DNA of 64,000 nt. Origin: JABDMD01 sp965203475 (GTDB lineage: Bacteria; Pseudomonadota; Gammaproteobacteria; UBA4575). The notes below the pieces were generated by a model. That model ran no database searches. It was not told the origin of the DNA and worked only from the letters and a program-made list of their open reading frames with translations. Location: NCBI GenBank assembly GCA_965203475.1, contig OZ241890.1, positions 558,001 to 622,000 of the forward strand, read 5' to 3'. Every line of letters starts with the position of its first letter. Position 1 is the stretch's first letter. Below are positions 34,010 through 42,157 of the stretch, one piece after another. The position numbers and the translations under genes were made by a program.

Positions 34010-34055
34010 GGCTACGAACCAGGGGGTCGGGAGTTCGAATCTCTCCGGGCGCGCC
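34010..34055 (+). repeat. Right attachment repeat (attR), copy of tRNA-Arg 3' half
   Basis: 46 bp identical to 31613-31658, starting at GGCTACGAACCAGG and ending CGGGCGCGCC. After it the sequence reads GCC rather than A, so the ancestral tRNA gene probably lacked the encoded CCA that the island supplied. There is no acceptor 5' half or D arm, so it is not a functional tRNA. Confidence 0.85.
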
Positions 34056-34411
34056 GCCTATGTGATAGAAAGTAATTGCAAATCAAATGTCGCATAGCGA
34101 CTCATGTAATTTCACTCACACGAAACATAACAACTAAAATTTTAACTACGAGCGCTTTACAAAACCTGAATTCAATTTGGGATTTTAGTCATACAAATTT
34201 GTTGTAATTGTGTATAAAGATTAAACAACTCGTATATTTTTGGACAACTTTATTTTTGGATAAAAATTAATCGCTTCCTAATGTTATCAATAGTATACAT
34301 ACAATTATTTATGCAATTATATGATTTATAAAAATAAAAAATAATAATTGCGGTGCGTAAAACCTTAGGTAAACTAGCAAATATTAACTTGGAGTTTGAA
34401 ACGAGAACAGA
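34056..34411. other. Intergenic region after the island, no clear features
   Basis: About 355 bp of AT-rich sequence. The last ~70 bp are open in a frame reading AVRKTLGKLANINLEF before a stop and may belong with the fragment that follows. No repeat, RNA or promoter stands out. Confidence 0.4.
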
Positions 34412-34642
34412 ATGTCCGCTGCCTTGATTGCACAAAGAGGCCCAACCATAAACTGCACTTCTAAACGCGGAGCAGATCAAATGACTGAACGTGTCGAATA
34501 TGAAGCCGATACAATTATACTTTTACAAGAAGGAAATATTGTAGACTTTGGACCTGCAAGGAAATTACTTGATAAATTATCTTCTGATACAAAAGTAGAG
34601 TTATTTGATCGCTGTAGGATTATTAAAACGTTAATTCCATAA
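34412..34642 (+). pseudogene. Short frame, possible gene fragment (ABC-ATPase-tail-like)
   Basis: 76 codons reading MSAALIAQRGPTINCTSKRG... then EADTIILLQEGNIVDFGPARKLLD, which resembles the end of an ABC transporter ATPase (ADxIxxLxxGxIxxxGxxxxLL). There are no Walker motifs and no signature, so it cannot be functional as such. The upstream part may be frameshifted. Assignment is tentative. Confidence 0.3.
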
Positions 34643-34683
34643 TTATTTATTATTACTAATTATGAAAGCCGCTTAAGTAATAG

Positions 34684-35340
34684 TTATCTAATTTTTCTAA
34701 AACCGAAAATTCCTAACAATCCTGCGAGGAACATAGGCAATGCAGCAGGGATAGGTATTGCAGAAAAGTTCAAGTTATCTACGGCGCCGCTTCCATGTAA
34801 ATGCACAATAATTTGGTCTGCAATTAAATCTGCGGCAAACATTGCCGAAACTGCTTCATTATCAGCACTATCAACAAAAATTCGGTCTACTAATACACCA
34901 TCTAAATAAGCAGATACCCAGTTATCCATGGGTCCGCCATTTTCTACATCTAACACATCAAGGGAAATGTTCATTGCATCTTGAACAAACGAAAAAATGA
35001 TATTGCCGCCTATTGCATTGTCATCGGGATCGTTAGAATCATTATCTTCACTAATAATTAATATGTTTCCAAATTCGGGGAAAAATAAATCCTTATCGCC
35101 ACCTGTACAATCATTAGCTGTTCCATTATTACAGGTACCATCAAAAATCATGAGTTCCCGCACCATGCCGTTAGTAGTTCCATTGGGTTCAACATTAAGG
35201 ATTACGCCCGATACAATTTCGCCCGTAACAATGTCGCCTGGGCTAAAGTTTTCGAAGTCAATCGTTGCTGCGTGCGCCGAAACCATGGCTACAATATACA
35301 AAGCAGCTATTGATAAAAATTTTCTGATCATTTTTCCCAC
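34684..35340 (-). CDS. Exported protein with PEP-CTERM/VPLPA-like sorting tail
   Basis: 218 residues: signal peptide (MIRKFLSIAALYIVAMVSAHAA), an acidic beta-rich domain, and a C-terminal sorting signal made of IPIPAALPM, a hydrophobic stretch FLAGLLGIFGF and a basic end RKIR. This is the tripartite layout recognised by exosortases, in a variant with IPIPA instead of VPEP. Exosortase A is encoded 7.5 kb downstream, so this is its likely substrate and surface or polysaccharide-associated. The start at 35340 is followed by a second ATG (MIRKFLS) that gives the better signal peptide. Confidence 0.8.
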   Translation of the reverse strand: MGKMIRKFLSIAALYIVAMVSAHAATIDFENFSPGDIVTGEIVSGVILNVEPNGTTNGMVRELMIFDGTCNNGTANDCTGGDKDLFFPEFGNILIISEDNDSNDPDDNAIGGNIIFSFVQDAMNISLDVLDVENGGPMDNWVSAYLDGVLVDRIFVDSADNEAVSAMFAADLIADQIIVHLHGSGAVDNLNFSAIPIPAALPMFLAGLLGIFGFRKIR

Positions 35341-35686
35341 CCGGATCTCAAAGTGAACCTAATGTTTTAATTAACGTAATTCTATTAGATGTAAGCTATA
35401 TTATAAGTGGTGTGCTTCAATTTTACTAAAATATGATAATAACCATAATTATTTAAGGCTAAATCTAGATAACCTACTATCTTCTAATGAATTATTTAAC
35501 CTCATAATTGTTGTAGTTTTTATCAATTTTGGTGTTCATTGTCTTTTGAGTGGGTAGAAAAATTATTAATTGATTGGCTATTCAAATATAACCTATTGAT
35601 AGCCAATAAAATATTTCTAGTAATAATCTTCCATTATTAGCTTATTCGTAATGTCATGTAGCCCATAAATTTACTTACCGTTTATC
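35341..35686. other. Divergent intergenic region with a 9-bp inverted repeat
   Basis: 346 bp between the PEP-CTERM-like gene and the TIGR03790-like gene. The only clear structure is ATTGGCTAT...ATAGCCAAT at 35573-35607 (17-nt spacer), which may be a regulator site or hairpin. I looked for a sigma-54 promoter (TGGC-N9-TTGC type), often used by PEP-CTERM genes, and did not find a good one. Confidence 0.4.
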
Positions 35687-36709
35687 GTGAAAATTCTACT
35701 GTTCAGCTCTACTCTGCTTTGGATGTTGTTCGTGGCTTCGATTACTTCAGCAGAACAATTGGAAGACAAAGAAAGTGCGAAATTTACTGTTTTGGTAAAT
35801 GAGAGAGATCCTCTCAGCATTAAAGTGGGTGAATACTATGTAAAAAAGCGAGGAATTCCGGCTAAACAATTACAAAGTGTAAGTTTTGATCCTAAACAAA
35901 GTGAAATTCGTCCTCGAGACTTTATCGGCGCCAAAACTATTATTGATTTATCAATCCCAGATACAACTCAGTTTTTAGTCTTAACCTGGACTAAACCATT
36001 CCGAGTAGGGTGTATGTCAATCACTTCGGCATTTGCACTAGGTTACAGTGAATCTTACTGTTCGAAGCATACATGCAGTCCTACTGCGGCAAGCCATTAT
36101 TTTAATTCTGATTCGACAAATCCATTTGATGATTTTGATATGCGACCAACGATGATGCTTGCCTACAAAGATTATTCAGATGCTAAAAAGCTCATTGACC
36201 GAGGAGTTGCTGCGACAGATACAAATCCTATGGGAACTGCATATTTAGTAAGTACAAATGATGTTGCAAGAAATGTGCGAGCAATATCTTATGAAAATAT
36301 CAGAGATAAATTTATTTCAATATTTAATATTGAGATTGTTCATTCGAATCATTTAAAAAATAAAGACGACGTGCTGTTTTATTTTACGGGCTTGAAAAAA
36401 GTACCCAGCATAAATACTAATGCTTATTTACCTGGTGCAATTGCAGATCATTTAACTTCTACCGGTGGCGTAGTGTTTGGCAGCCAACAAATGAGTGTAA
36501 TCAAGTGGTTAGAGGCAGGAGCAACCGCAAGTTACGGTACAGTTACTGAGCCTTGTAATTTTCCGCAAAAATTTCCAAACCCAGAAATCGTGATGGGTCG
36601 CTATTTTGCTGGTGAAACCCTGATCGAAGCCTATTGGAAAAGTGTTGCCTGGCCAGGTGAGGGCTTATTTGTGGGTGAGCCTTTAGCAAGACCATTTACA
36701 CCCAAATAA
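35687..36709 (+). CDS. TIGR03790-like secreted protein of unknown function
   Basis: 340 residues with a signal peptide (ILLFSSTLLWMLFVASITSAE). The second half reads DVLFYFTGLKKV, YLPGAIADHLTSTGG and GATASYGTVTEPCNFP, then EAYWKSVAWPGEGLFVGEPLA. This pattern matches proteins I know as the TIGR03790 family, often found near PEP-CTERM genes. Start is a GTG. Function is unknown; the cysteines and conserved Asp/His suggest an enzyme. Two terminator-like hairpins follow, separating it from the polysaccharide operon. Confidence 0.7.
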   Translation: MKILLFSSTLLWMLFVASITSAEQLEDKESAKFTVLVNERDPLSIKVGEYYVKKRGIPAKQLQSVSFDPKQSEIRPRDFIGAKTIIDLSIPDTTQFLVLTWTKPFRVGCMSITSAFALGYSESYCSKHTCSPTAASHYFNSDSTNPFDDFDMRPTMMLAYKDYSDAKKLIDRGVAATDTNPMGTAYLVSTNDVARNVRAISYENIRDKFISIFNIEIVHSNHLKNKDDVLFYFTGLKKVPSINTNAYLPGAIADHLTSTGGVVFGSQQMSVIKWLEAGATASYGTVTEPCNFPQKFPNPEIVMGRYFAGETLIEAYWKSVAWPGEGLFVGEPLARPFTPK

Positions 36710-36720
36710 ATTCATATCGC

Positions 36721-36781
36721 CTGACGATCTTAGATTGTCAGATAGTAAATAACCATATTATTCATATGGTTATTATTTTTT
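36721..36781 (+). terminator. Two hairpins ending in a strong intrinsic terminator
   Basis: First CTGACGATC-TTA-GATTGTCAG (36721-36741), then AATAACCATAT-TATTC-ATATGGTTATT (11-bp perfect stem, 36748-36774) followed by ATTTTTT. The second is a good rho-independent terminator for the TIGR03790-like gene. Confidence 0.8.
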
Positions 36782-36851
36782 AAAATCAAGACTAAATAAT
36801 TCTATTTAACTAAATTAGAAGGAAATCGTTATAACCCTATGAAATTTTATC

Positions 36852-36882
36852 TATAATTTAACCCATTCTAGGTCCTAGAATG
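36852..36882 (+). promoter_or_regulatory. Promoter -10 and start-site palindrome of the polysaccharide operon
   Basis: TATAAT at 36852-36857 is followed 6 bp later by CATTCTAG-GTC-CTAGAATG (36864-36882), an 8-bp inverted repeat at the predicted transcription start. This placement suits a repressor operator or a 5' end hairpin. Two GGA motifs (TTGGAT, ATGGAA) lie just before the first start codon and could be CsrA sites. Confidence 0.5.
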
Positions 36883-36918
36883 CTTGTCTGTTTTGGTTGG
36901 ATTTGATGGAATTGAACA

Positions 36919-37485
36919 ATGAACACACATATATATAAGTATAGCGCTAAAGCTGCATTTTTAAGCTTCTTATTACTACTCTCTTTTTCTGTATTTTCCG
37001 AGTCTCGTTACGAGCTTCAGCCTGGTGATGTATTAGCCGTTTCGGTGTGGAAAGAAGAAGACTTACAACAACAATTACTAGTACGACCCGATGGTGGTAT
37101 TTCTTTCCCACTAGCAGGAGATGTGCAGGCTAGCGGAAGAACAGTCAGCGAATTAAGTAAAGAGCTTGAAAGCCGATTATCTCGATTTATAAATGATGCT
37201 CAAGTAACCGTTTCATTATTGGAATTAAATGGAAATCTGATTTACGTGGTAGGAAAAGTAAATAGACCAGGAGTATACCCTTTTAGTCAAAACATTGATG
37301 TCGTGCAGGCCTTAAGTATGGCGGGTGGCACCACATCATTTGCTGCACTAAATGAAATAAAAGTCTTACGAAGAAAAAATGGAAAATTAGAATCAAAAAT
37401 TTTCCGTTATAGCGATATCGAGAAAGGAAGAAATCTCGAACAGAATTTTCTATTACAAAGTGGTGACACTGTAGTCGTTCCTTAA
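36919..37485 (+). CDS. Polysaccharide export protein, XrtA/PEP-CTERM type
   Basis: Outer-membrane or periplasmic Wza-like protein for exopolysaccharide export; 188 residues as in the PEP-CTERM-associated family (TIGR03027-like). After a signal peptide (AFLSFLLLLSFSVFS) comes the export domain (YELQPGDVLAVSVWKEEDL, VRPDGGISFPLAGDV), then one SLBB domain (VVGKVNRPGVYPF, LSMAGG). First gene of a tightly packed operon running to 47762. Confidence 0.9.
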   Translation: MNTHIYKYSAKAAFLSFLLLLSFSVFSESRYELQPGDVLAVSVWKEEDLQQQLLVRPDGGISFPLAGDVQASGRTVSELSKELESRLSRFINDAQVTVSLLELNGNLIYVVGKVNRPGVYPFSQNIDVVQALSMAGGTTSFAALNEIKVLRRKNGKLESKIFRYSDIEKGRNLEQNFLLQSGDTVVVP

Positions 37486-37503
37486 ATGCTTTAAATATAT
37501 TTC

Positions 37504-38676
37504 ATGAAGCATTTACATTTCTTTGCACTTATCTTTTTGTTATGCGCATTTTCAAGCGCAAAGGCTGTAGAGTGGTCTAGTGAATATCAAATAAATGCCA
37601 AAGCTGAAGTGAGTGAAAACAAACGTCTGAGGGTTCGAAATGAAGAAGATGATTTCGGTGCCATACTCGATAGCTCAGGCTGGTTGCATGCGCGGACAGA
37701 ACGAAATGAAACAAAAGTAAGAGGTAGGTTAGTATTAAAAGAATACGATGAAGACGATACATTAGACTCGGATGATATTTATTTTGATTTTGACAATCGC
37801 TATATGTGGGAAAGAGCGGCTGCTAATTTTAATGCAGGATATAGTCGGGTAAATACTGTATTTAGTGAATTAGAAGATAGTGGATTTGTAGTTGTGTCAG
37901 AGAAGGATCGAAGAGAAGAGATTTATGTGAATCCTTCTTTTGAGTATATGTTTTCTGAAGCCGATATATTTAGTGTTGGGTTTTATTATTCCGATGTAGA
38001 TTTTCCGGGAAGCGATCCTATTAGTTTGTCTAGTTATGAGTACTGGAATGCCAATGTAGGTTGGTCGCACGCGCTAACTGAACGATTGGCATTAATCTCG
38101 AGTATGTTTTATTCAGAATTTGATTCCGATAATTTTAATAGTGAAACCGAAAGTGTGGGTATAAATGCTGGTGTTGAATATGCGTTTTCTGAAACATTCA
38201 CCACAAGATTTACAGCAGGTTATCAGGATAGTGACTTTGAAGATACAAATGGCGGAGTGAGAACTACTGGTTCTGAAGATGGTTATCTATTAGAACTTGA
38301 TATTGACAAGGAATTTTACACTTCAAGAATAAACTTTTTATTAGGCAGGTCATTAGTACCAAGTAGTTCTGGTGTAGTTAATCAGCAAAATGAATTACGG
38401 TTCAATTACATCAAGGATTGGCAACATAATTTATTTTCAGTATTTGATTTTGTGGCTTTAGATAATGAATCCCTAGATTCAGATGCGGATTTTAACGATC
38501 GAGAGTATTTTCGTGGAAAATTAGAGTTAGGCTGGCAATTTACTCCTCACTGGTCGATATCAACTCAATATTATTATACCTGGCAAGAATACGATAGAAC
38601 TGATGACAGTGCTGATGATAATACAATCGCTCTTAATTTGCGCTTTCGCTCGCTTCGTAAAACTTTATTTAAATAG
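37504..38676 (+). CDS. Outer-membrane beta-barrel protein of the XrtA polysaccharide locus
   Basis: 390 residues with a signal peptide (FFALIFLLCAFSSAKA) followed by alternating hydrophobic/polar strands rich in Tyr, Phe, Asp and Ser, ending in an aromatic residue (TLFK), as expected for a barrel. It occupies the place of the PEP-CTERM-associated beta-barrel (TIGR03016-type) between export protein and chain-length protein. A role in moving polymer across the outer membrane is inferred. Confidence 0.8.
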   Translation: MKHLHFFALIFLLCAFSSAKAVEWSSEYQINAKAEVSENKRLRVRNEEDDFGAILDSSGWLHARTERNETKVRGRLVLKEYDEDDTLDSDDIYFDFDNRYMWERAAANFNAGYSRVNTVFSELEDSGFVVVSEKDRREEIYVNPSFEYMFSEADIFSVGFYYSDVDFPGSDPISLSSYEYWNANVGWSHALTERLALISSMFYSEFDSDNFNSETESVGINAGVEYAFSETFTTRFTAGYQDSDFEDTNGGVRTTGSEDGYLLELDIDKEFYTSRINFLLGRSLVPSSSGVVNQQNELRFNYIKDWQHNLFSVFDFVALDNESLDSDADFNDREYFRGKLELGWQFTPHWSISTQYYYTWQEYDRTDDSADDNTIALNLRFRSLRKTLFK

Positions 38677-38694
38677 CAAAATAAAGAACTAAAT

Positions 38695-40455
38695 ATGGAA
38701 GAACTGGCCTACGAAACAAACGAGAAATCGATTAAAGACTGGATAGAAGTTTTTAAGCGTAGAAAAAATGAATTTTTATCGTTGTTTTTGATTCTGTTAC
38801 TAATTTCTATTTTGGCTGCAGTATTTATTCCTGCAGTTTATCGTTCAACAGCGACCATACTTATTCAGCAACAAGAAATTCCGCAGGATATGGTTCGCTC
38901 AACTATTACTTCCTATGCGGATCAGCGCTTGTATCAAATTAGCCAAAAAGTAATGACGAGTATTAATTTATGGGAAATAGTTGAAAAATATAACCTATAT
39001 GAAAGTTTAAGAAAAAGAGAGCCGCGAGAAGTAGTGATCGAGGAAATGCGAGATGATATTAATTTTGAAGTTATAAGTGCTGATGTTATTGACCCAAGAA
39101 GTGGTCGTCCGACCAAAGCGTCTATCGCATTTAAAACCTCATACGACAGTCGTTCACCAAACTTGGCCTTTAAGGTAGCCAATGATTTAACTACTTTGTA
39201 TTTAAATGAAAATATCGAAGGAAGAACACAACTTGCGGAAGATGCAAGAACATTTTTAAGCCAAGAACTTAAAAAATTAGATGAGGAGATTAGTGAGCTA
39301 GAAGCACAATTGGCTACATTTAAAGAAGAAAACGTAAACCGATTGCCTGAAATGGTACAACTGAATTTTCAAATGATGGATCGTTCTGAACGTGAATTAG
39401 TAGAAGTCAATCGACAAATTTTGTCATTGAAGGAAAGAAGGATTTATTTAAATTCTGAATTATCTCAAGTAAATCCACATGCAGTGTTATATTCAGATAC
39501 GGGTGAAAGAATTATGAGCCCTGCAGATCGTTTGAAAGCACTACAAACTGAAATGATTCGTTTGAAATCTGTCTATGCATCGAGTCATCCCGATATTGTG
39601 CGACTAGAAAAAGAAATTCGTGCACTTGAAGCTGAAGTAGGCGGCACAGATATTTCTGCATTGTATGAAGAGCTAGAAGTAGCCAAAACTGAATTAGCGA
39701 AAGTAAAAGAGCGGTATTCAAGCGATCATCCAGATGTAAAACGAGCAGAAAGAATAATTGTTTCGATTGAAGCCACAATTCGAGAAAAAGAATCTTCTCC
39801 TACGCCAAAAAAATCCAGTACTGAGGCGAGTAATCCTGCCTATGTGCAGCTGGCTTCACAAGTAGAAGCGGCCAATGCGGAATTAAATTCATTGTATTCA
39901 ATGCAGGGCGAATTACGAAAGAAAATTGAAAAATATGAGCAAGATATTGCGTTGAGCCCAAGCATTGAAAAAGAATATCGAGCATTAAACAGAGATTATG
40001 AAACAGCCAACCTCAGATATCAGGAAATTAAAGTTAAGTTATCCCATGCTGAGTTAGGAGAGTCTTTAGAGGAAGGGCGTAAGGGTGAACGCTTTGAATT
40101 AATTGAGCCTGCATTGCAACCTGAAAAACCAGTTTTTCCAAACCGTCCACTTATTCTATTGCTTGGCTTTATTTTAAGTTCAGCAGCCGCGTTTGGTTTT
40201 GTCGCAATGCGAGAAAATTTAGACGATTCTGTGCGTAGTACTTCCGATATTATGGATTTAGTTGGTATGCGGCCATTAGCAGTAGTACCTACTATGATTA
40301 CTAGTGTGGAGCATCAGCAACTTAAAGCAAAAAGAATGCAGCTTGCACTTGGAATAGGGTCATTAATCCTGATCTGTGCCTTCCTGATTCATATGTTTTA
40401 TAAGCCTTTAGATGTAATGTGGTTTGTAGGGCTGCGTAAATTAGGCATTTCCTAG
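38695..40455 (+). CDS. Polysaccharide chain-length determinant (Wzz/GNVR type)
   Basis: 586 residues with two membrane segments (about 32-52 and near 556-577) flanking a long periplasmic coiled-coil domain. The Wzz domain is at the N terminus (IKDWIEVFKRRKNEF) and the PVFPNRPLILLLGFILSS segment near the C terminus is typical of this family (TIGR03007-like). Controls polymer length together with the tyrosine autokinase encoded next. 10 bp separate the two genes. Confidence 0.9.
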   Translation: MEELAYETNEKSIKDWIEVFKRRKNEFLSLFLILLLISILAAVFIPAVYRSTATILIQQQEIPQDMVRSTITSYADQRLYQISQKVMTSINLWEIVEKYNLYESLRKREPREVVIEEMRDDINFEVISADVIDPRSGRPTKASIAFKTSYDSRSPNLAFKVANDLTTLYLNENIEGRTQLAEDARTFLSQELKKLDEEISELEAQLATFKEENVNRLPEMVQLNFQMMDRSERELVEVNRQILSLKERRIYLNSELSQVNPHAVLYSDTGERIMSPADRLKALQTEMIRLKSVYASSHPDIVRLEKEIRALEAEVGGTDISALYEELEVAKTELAKVKERYSSDHPDVKRAERIIVSIEATIREKESSPTPKKSSTEASNPAYVQLASQVEAANAELNSLYSMQGELRKKIEKYEQDIALSPSIEKEYRALNRDYETANLRYQEIKVKLSHAELGESLEEGRKGERFELIEPALQPEKPVFPNRPLILLLGFILSSAAAFGFVAMRENLDDSVRSTSDIMDLVGMRPLAVVPTMITSVEHQQLKAKRMQLALGIGSLILICAFLIHMFYKPLDVMWFVGLRKLGIS

Positions 40456-40465
40456 AGCAATTATT

Positions 40466-41308
40466 ATGGAAAGAATTAAAAAAGCACTCTTACAGGCTCG
40501 TGAACAGCGGGAACAATTGAGGGATGTCTCTGTAGAAACTGAAGAAGCTACTAATTCAGATATTGAGCAGGTGCGTGAATTAGATGAAGCGCTAACAGAA
40601 GAAAGTGCTAACAATAATGTAGTCACAAAAAATGTTGTTCCCGATGTCAATGTTTTAGAACGCAACAAAATATTATATTCACAAACACCTATTGCAACAC
40701 AACGCGCATATAAAATGTTGCGCACGAGATTTTTACAGCGCATTTCGAAAAATAATTGGAATTCGATTGCTGTAGTGAGCCCAACTTCGGATGATGGAAA
40801 AACCTTAACCGCAATTAATCTGTGTATAAGTATTGCGCAGGACCCTAATCACACTTCATTGCTAATTGATTTTGATTTATTGCAACCAAGCATTCATGAA
40901 TATTTTGATTTGGAACTAGAATTTTCAATTAATGATTATTTTACTGAAAATACTAACTTAGAAAGTTGTCTAGTGTCTCCTAATCAACCTGGACTAGTGC
41001 TTGCGCCTACTAAACAAGCGATTGAAGGGTCATCTGAATTTTTAGCTAGTCAGCAAGCAGCGAAGTTTTCATCAGAACTAAAACAAAAGTATCAAGATCG
41101 AGTAATTCTTTATGATTTGCCTCCAATTTTAGTATGTGATGATGCATTGTCTTTTTTGCCAAATGTTGATGCGGTACTTTTGGTATTACGTGAAGGTAAA
41201 ACAAAACGTAGTGATGTAGAAGCTACAATGAATATCTTAGAAGGTAAAAATATTGCAGGCGTAGTGTTAAACGATTCCAAATATGGAATTAGTGATTATT
41301 ATTATTAA
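40466..41308 (+). CDS. Tyrosine autokinase of the XrtA polysaccharide locus (BY-kinase)
   Basis: 280-residue cytoplasmic kinase partnered with the chain-length protein. The Walker A region is VVSPTSDDGKTLTAINL (GKT kept, the usual glycine before it replaced by Asp), Walker A' is LLIDFDLLQPS, and Walker B is ILYDLPPIL. The C terminus ends GISDYYY, a short tyrosine cluster for autophosphorylation. Matches the PEP-CTERM-associated kinase family (TIGR03018-like). Confidence 0.88.
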   Translation: MERIKKALLQAREQREQLRDVSVETEEATNSDIEQVRELDEALTEESANNNVVTKNVVPDVNVLERNKILYSQTPIATQRAYKMLRTRFLQRISKNNWNSIAVVSPTSDDGKTLTAINLCISIAQDPNHTSLLIDFDLLQPSIHEYFDLELEFSINDYFTENTNLESCLVSPNQPGLVLAPTKQAIEGSSEFLASQQAAKFSSELKQKYQDRVILYDLPPILVCDDALSFLPNVDAVLLVLREGKTKRSDVEATMNILEGKNIAGVVLNDSKYGISDYYY

Positions 41309-41335
41309 CAAAATAAATGTCAAAAATACGGTCCC

Positions 41336-42157
41336 ATGTACGAATCATTTTATGGATTCAAAGAAAAGCCTTTCTCTTTAACGCCTGATCCATCGTTTTT
41401 ATACTTATCAAAAACGCATGAGTTGGCGCTCACTATGCTGGAATATGGTGTAGAGAATAGATCCTCATTTACGTTAATCAGTGGGGAAATCGGCGCTGGG
41501 AAAACAACTTTGGTACGAAAATTATTGGATAATTTAGATGAAGAAGTTACGGTTGGCCTCATTAGTAATACGCACAAAGCCTTCGGTGAATTACTTCAAT
41601 GGATTTTGTTGGCGTATGGGCTCAGCTATAAAAATAAATCAAAAGTAGAGTGTTATCAAACTTTTGTTGAATTTCTCATCCAGGAATATGCAGCAGGTCG
41701 TCGTACTGTTTTAATTTTAGACGAAGCACAAAATTTGGATCCAAATACAATGGAAGAATTACGTGTTCTTTCAAATGTAAATGCGGATAAAGATCAAGTA
41801 TTACAGCTTATTTTAGTGGGCCAACCAGAAATCAGAAAAACGATTCGACTCCCTGAATTAGAACAATTTGCTCAACGTATTGCGGTGGACTATCACTTAA
41901 GAGCACTTACCAAAGATGAACTCGCACAATATGTCAAGCATCGTCTTCATGTTGCAGGTGGCGATCCCGAGTTATTTGATAAATCTGCCTTACGATTACT
42001 ATATATATTGAGTAAAGGGGTACCAAGAATAGTTAATTCATTATGTGATACTGCACTTGTATATAGCTTTGCTGATCAGGCCAAAAAAGTTACCTGGCGT
42101 TCACTAATGAGCGTGGTAAAAGATAAAAAACATCGCGGCGCAATTGGTTTTGCGTAA
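41336..42157 (+). CDS. ExeA-like AAA ATPase of the XrtA polysaccharide locus
   Basis: 273 residues starting MYESFYGFKEKPFSLTPDPS, with Walker A GEIGAGKTTL and Walker B LILDEAQNLD. It matches the secretion ATPase regularly found in PEP-CTERM loci (TIGR03015-like); its exact role is unknown, possibly energising assembly of the export machinery. It lacks the C-terminal peptidoglycan-binding part of ExeA. A decayed second member of the family lies at 47957. It overlaps the exosortase gene by 14 bp. Confidence 0.9.
   Translation: MYESFYGFKEKPFSLTPDPSFLYLSKTHELALTMLEYGVENRSSFTLISGEIGAGKTTLVRKLLDNLDEEVTVGLISNTHKAFGELLQWILLAYGLSYKNKSKVECYQTFVEFLIQEYAAGRRTVLILDEAQNLDPNTMEELRVLSNVNADKDQVLQLILVGQPEIRKTIRLPELEQFAQRIAVDYHLRALTKDELAQYVKHRLHVAGGDPELFDKSALRLLYILSKGVPRIVNSLCDTALVYSFADQAKKVTWRSLMSVVKDKKHRGAIGFA

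Larger units (their letters stand above)
31613..34055 (+). mobile_element. 2.4-kb genomic island integrated in tRNA-Arg(ACG), no intact integrase
   Basis: Bounded by a 46-bp exact direct repeat: the 3' half of tRNA-Arg(ACG) at 31613-31658 and its copy at 34010-34055. Between them lie two leftward genes (DUF3892-like, GIY-YIG-like) and a rightward set (LexA-like, small proline-rich protein, membrane protein), divergent around an operator. No tyrosine integrase is present; only a weak 36-codon resemblance to an integrase N terminus occurs at the right end. This looks like a small satellite-type island mobilised in trans, or one that has lost its integrase. Confidence 0.8.

Noticed and set aside
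34010..34055. A second tRNA-Arg gene after the island
   Set aside because: It is only the 3' half (anticodon loop to acceptor end), an attachment-site copy.
34997..35356. 119-codon plus-strand frame over the PEP-CTERM-like gene
   Set aside because: Antisense to a gene with signal peptide and sorting tail; the plus-strand product has no recognisable features.
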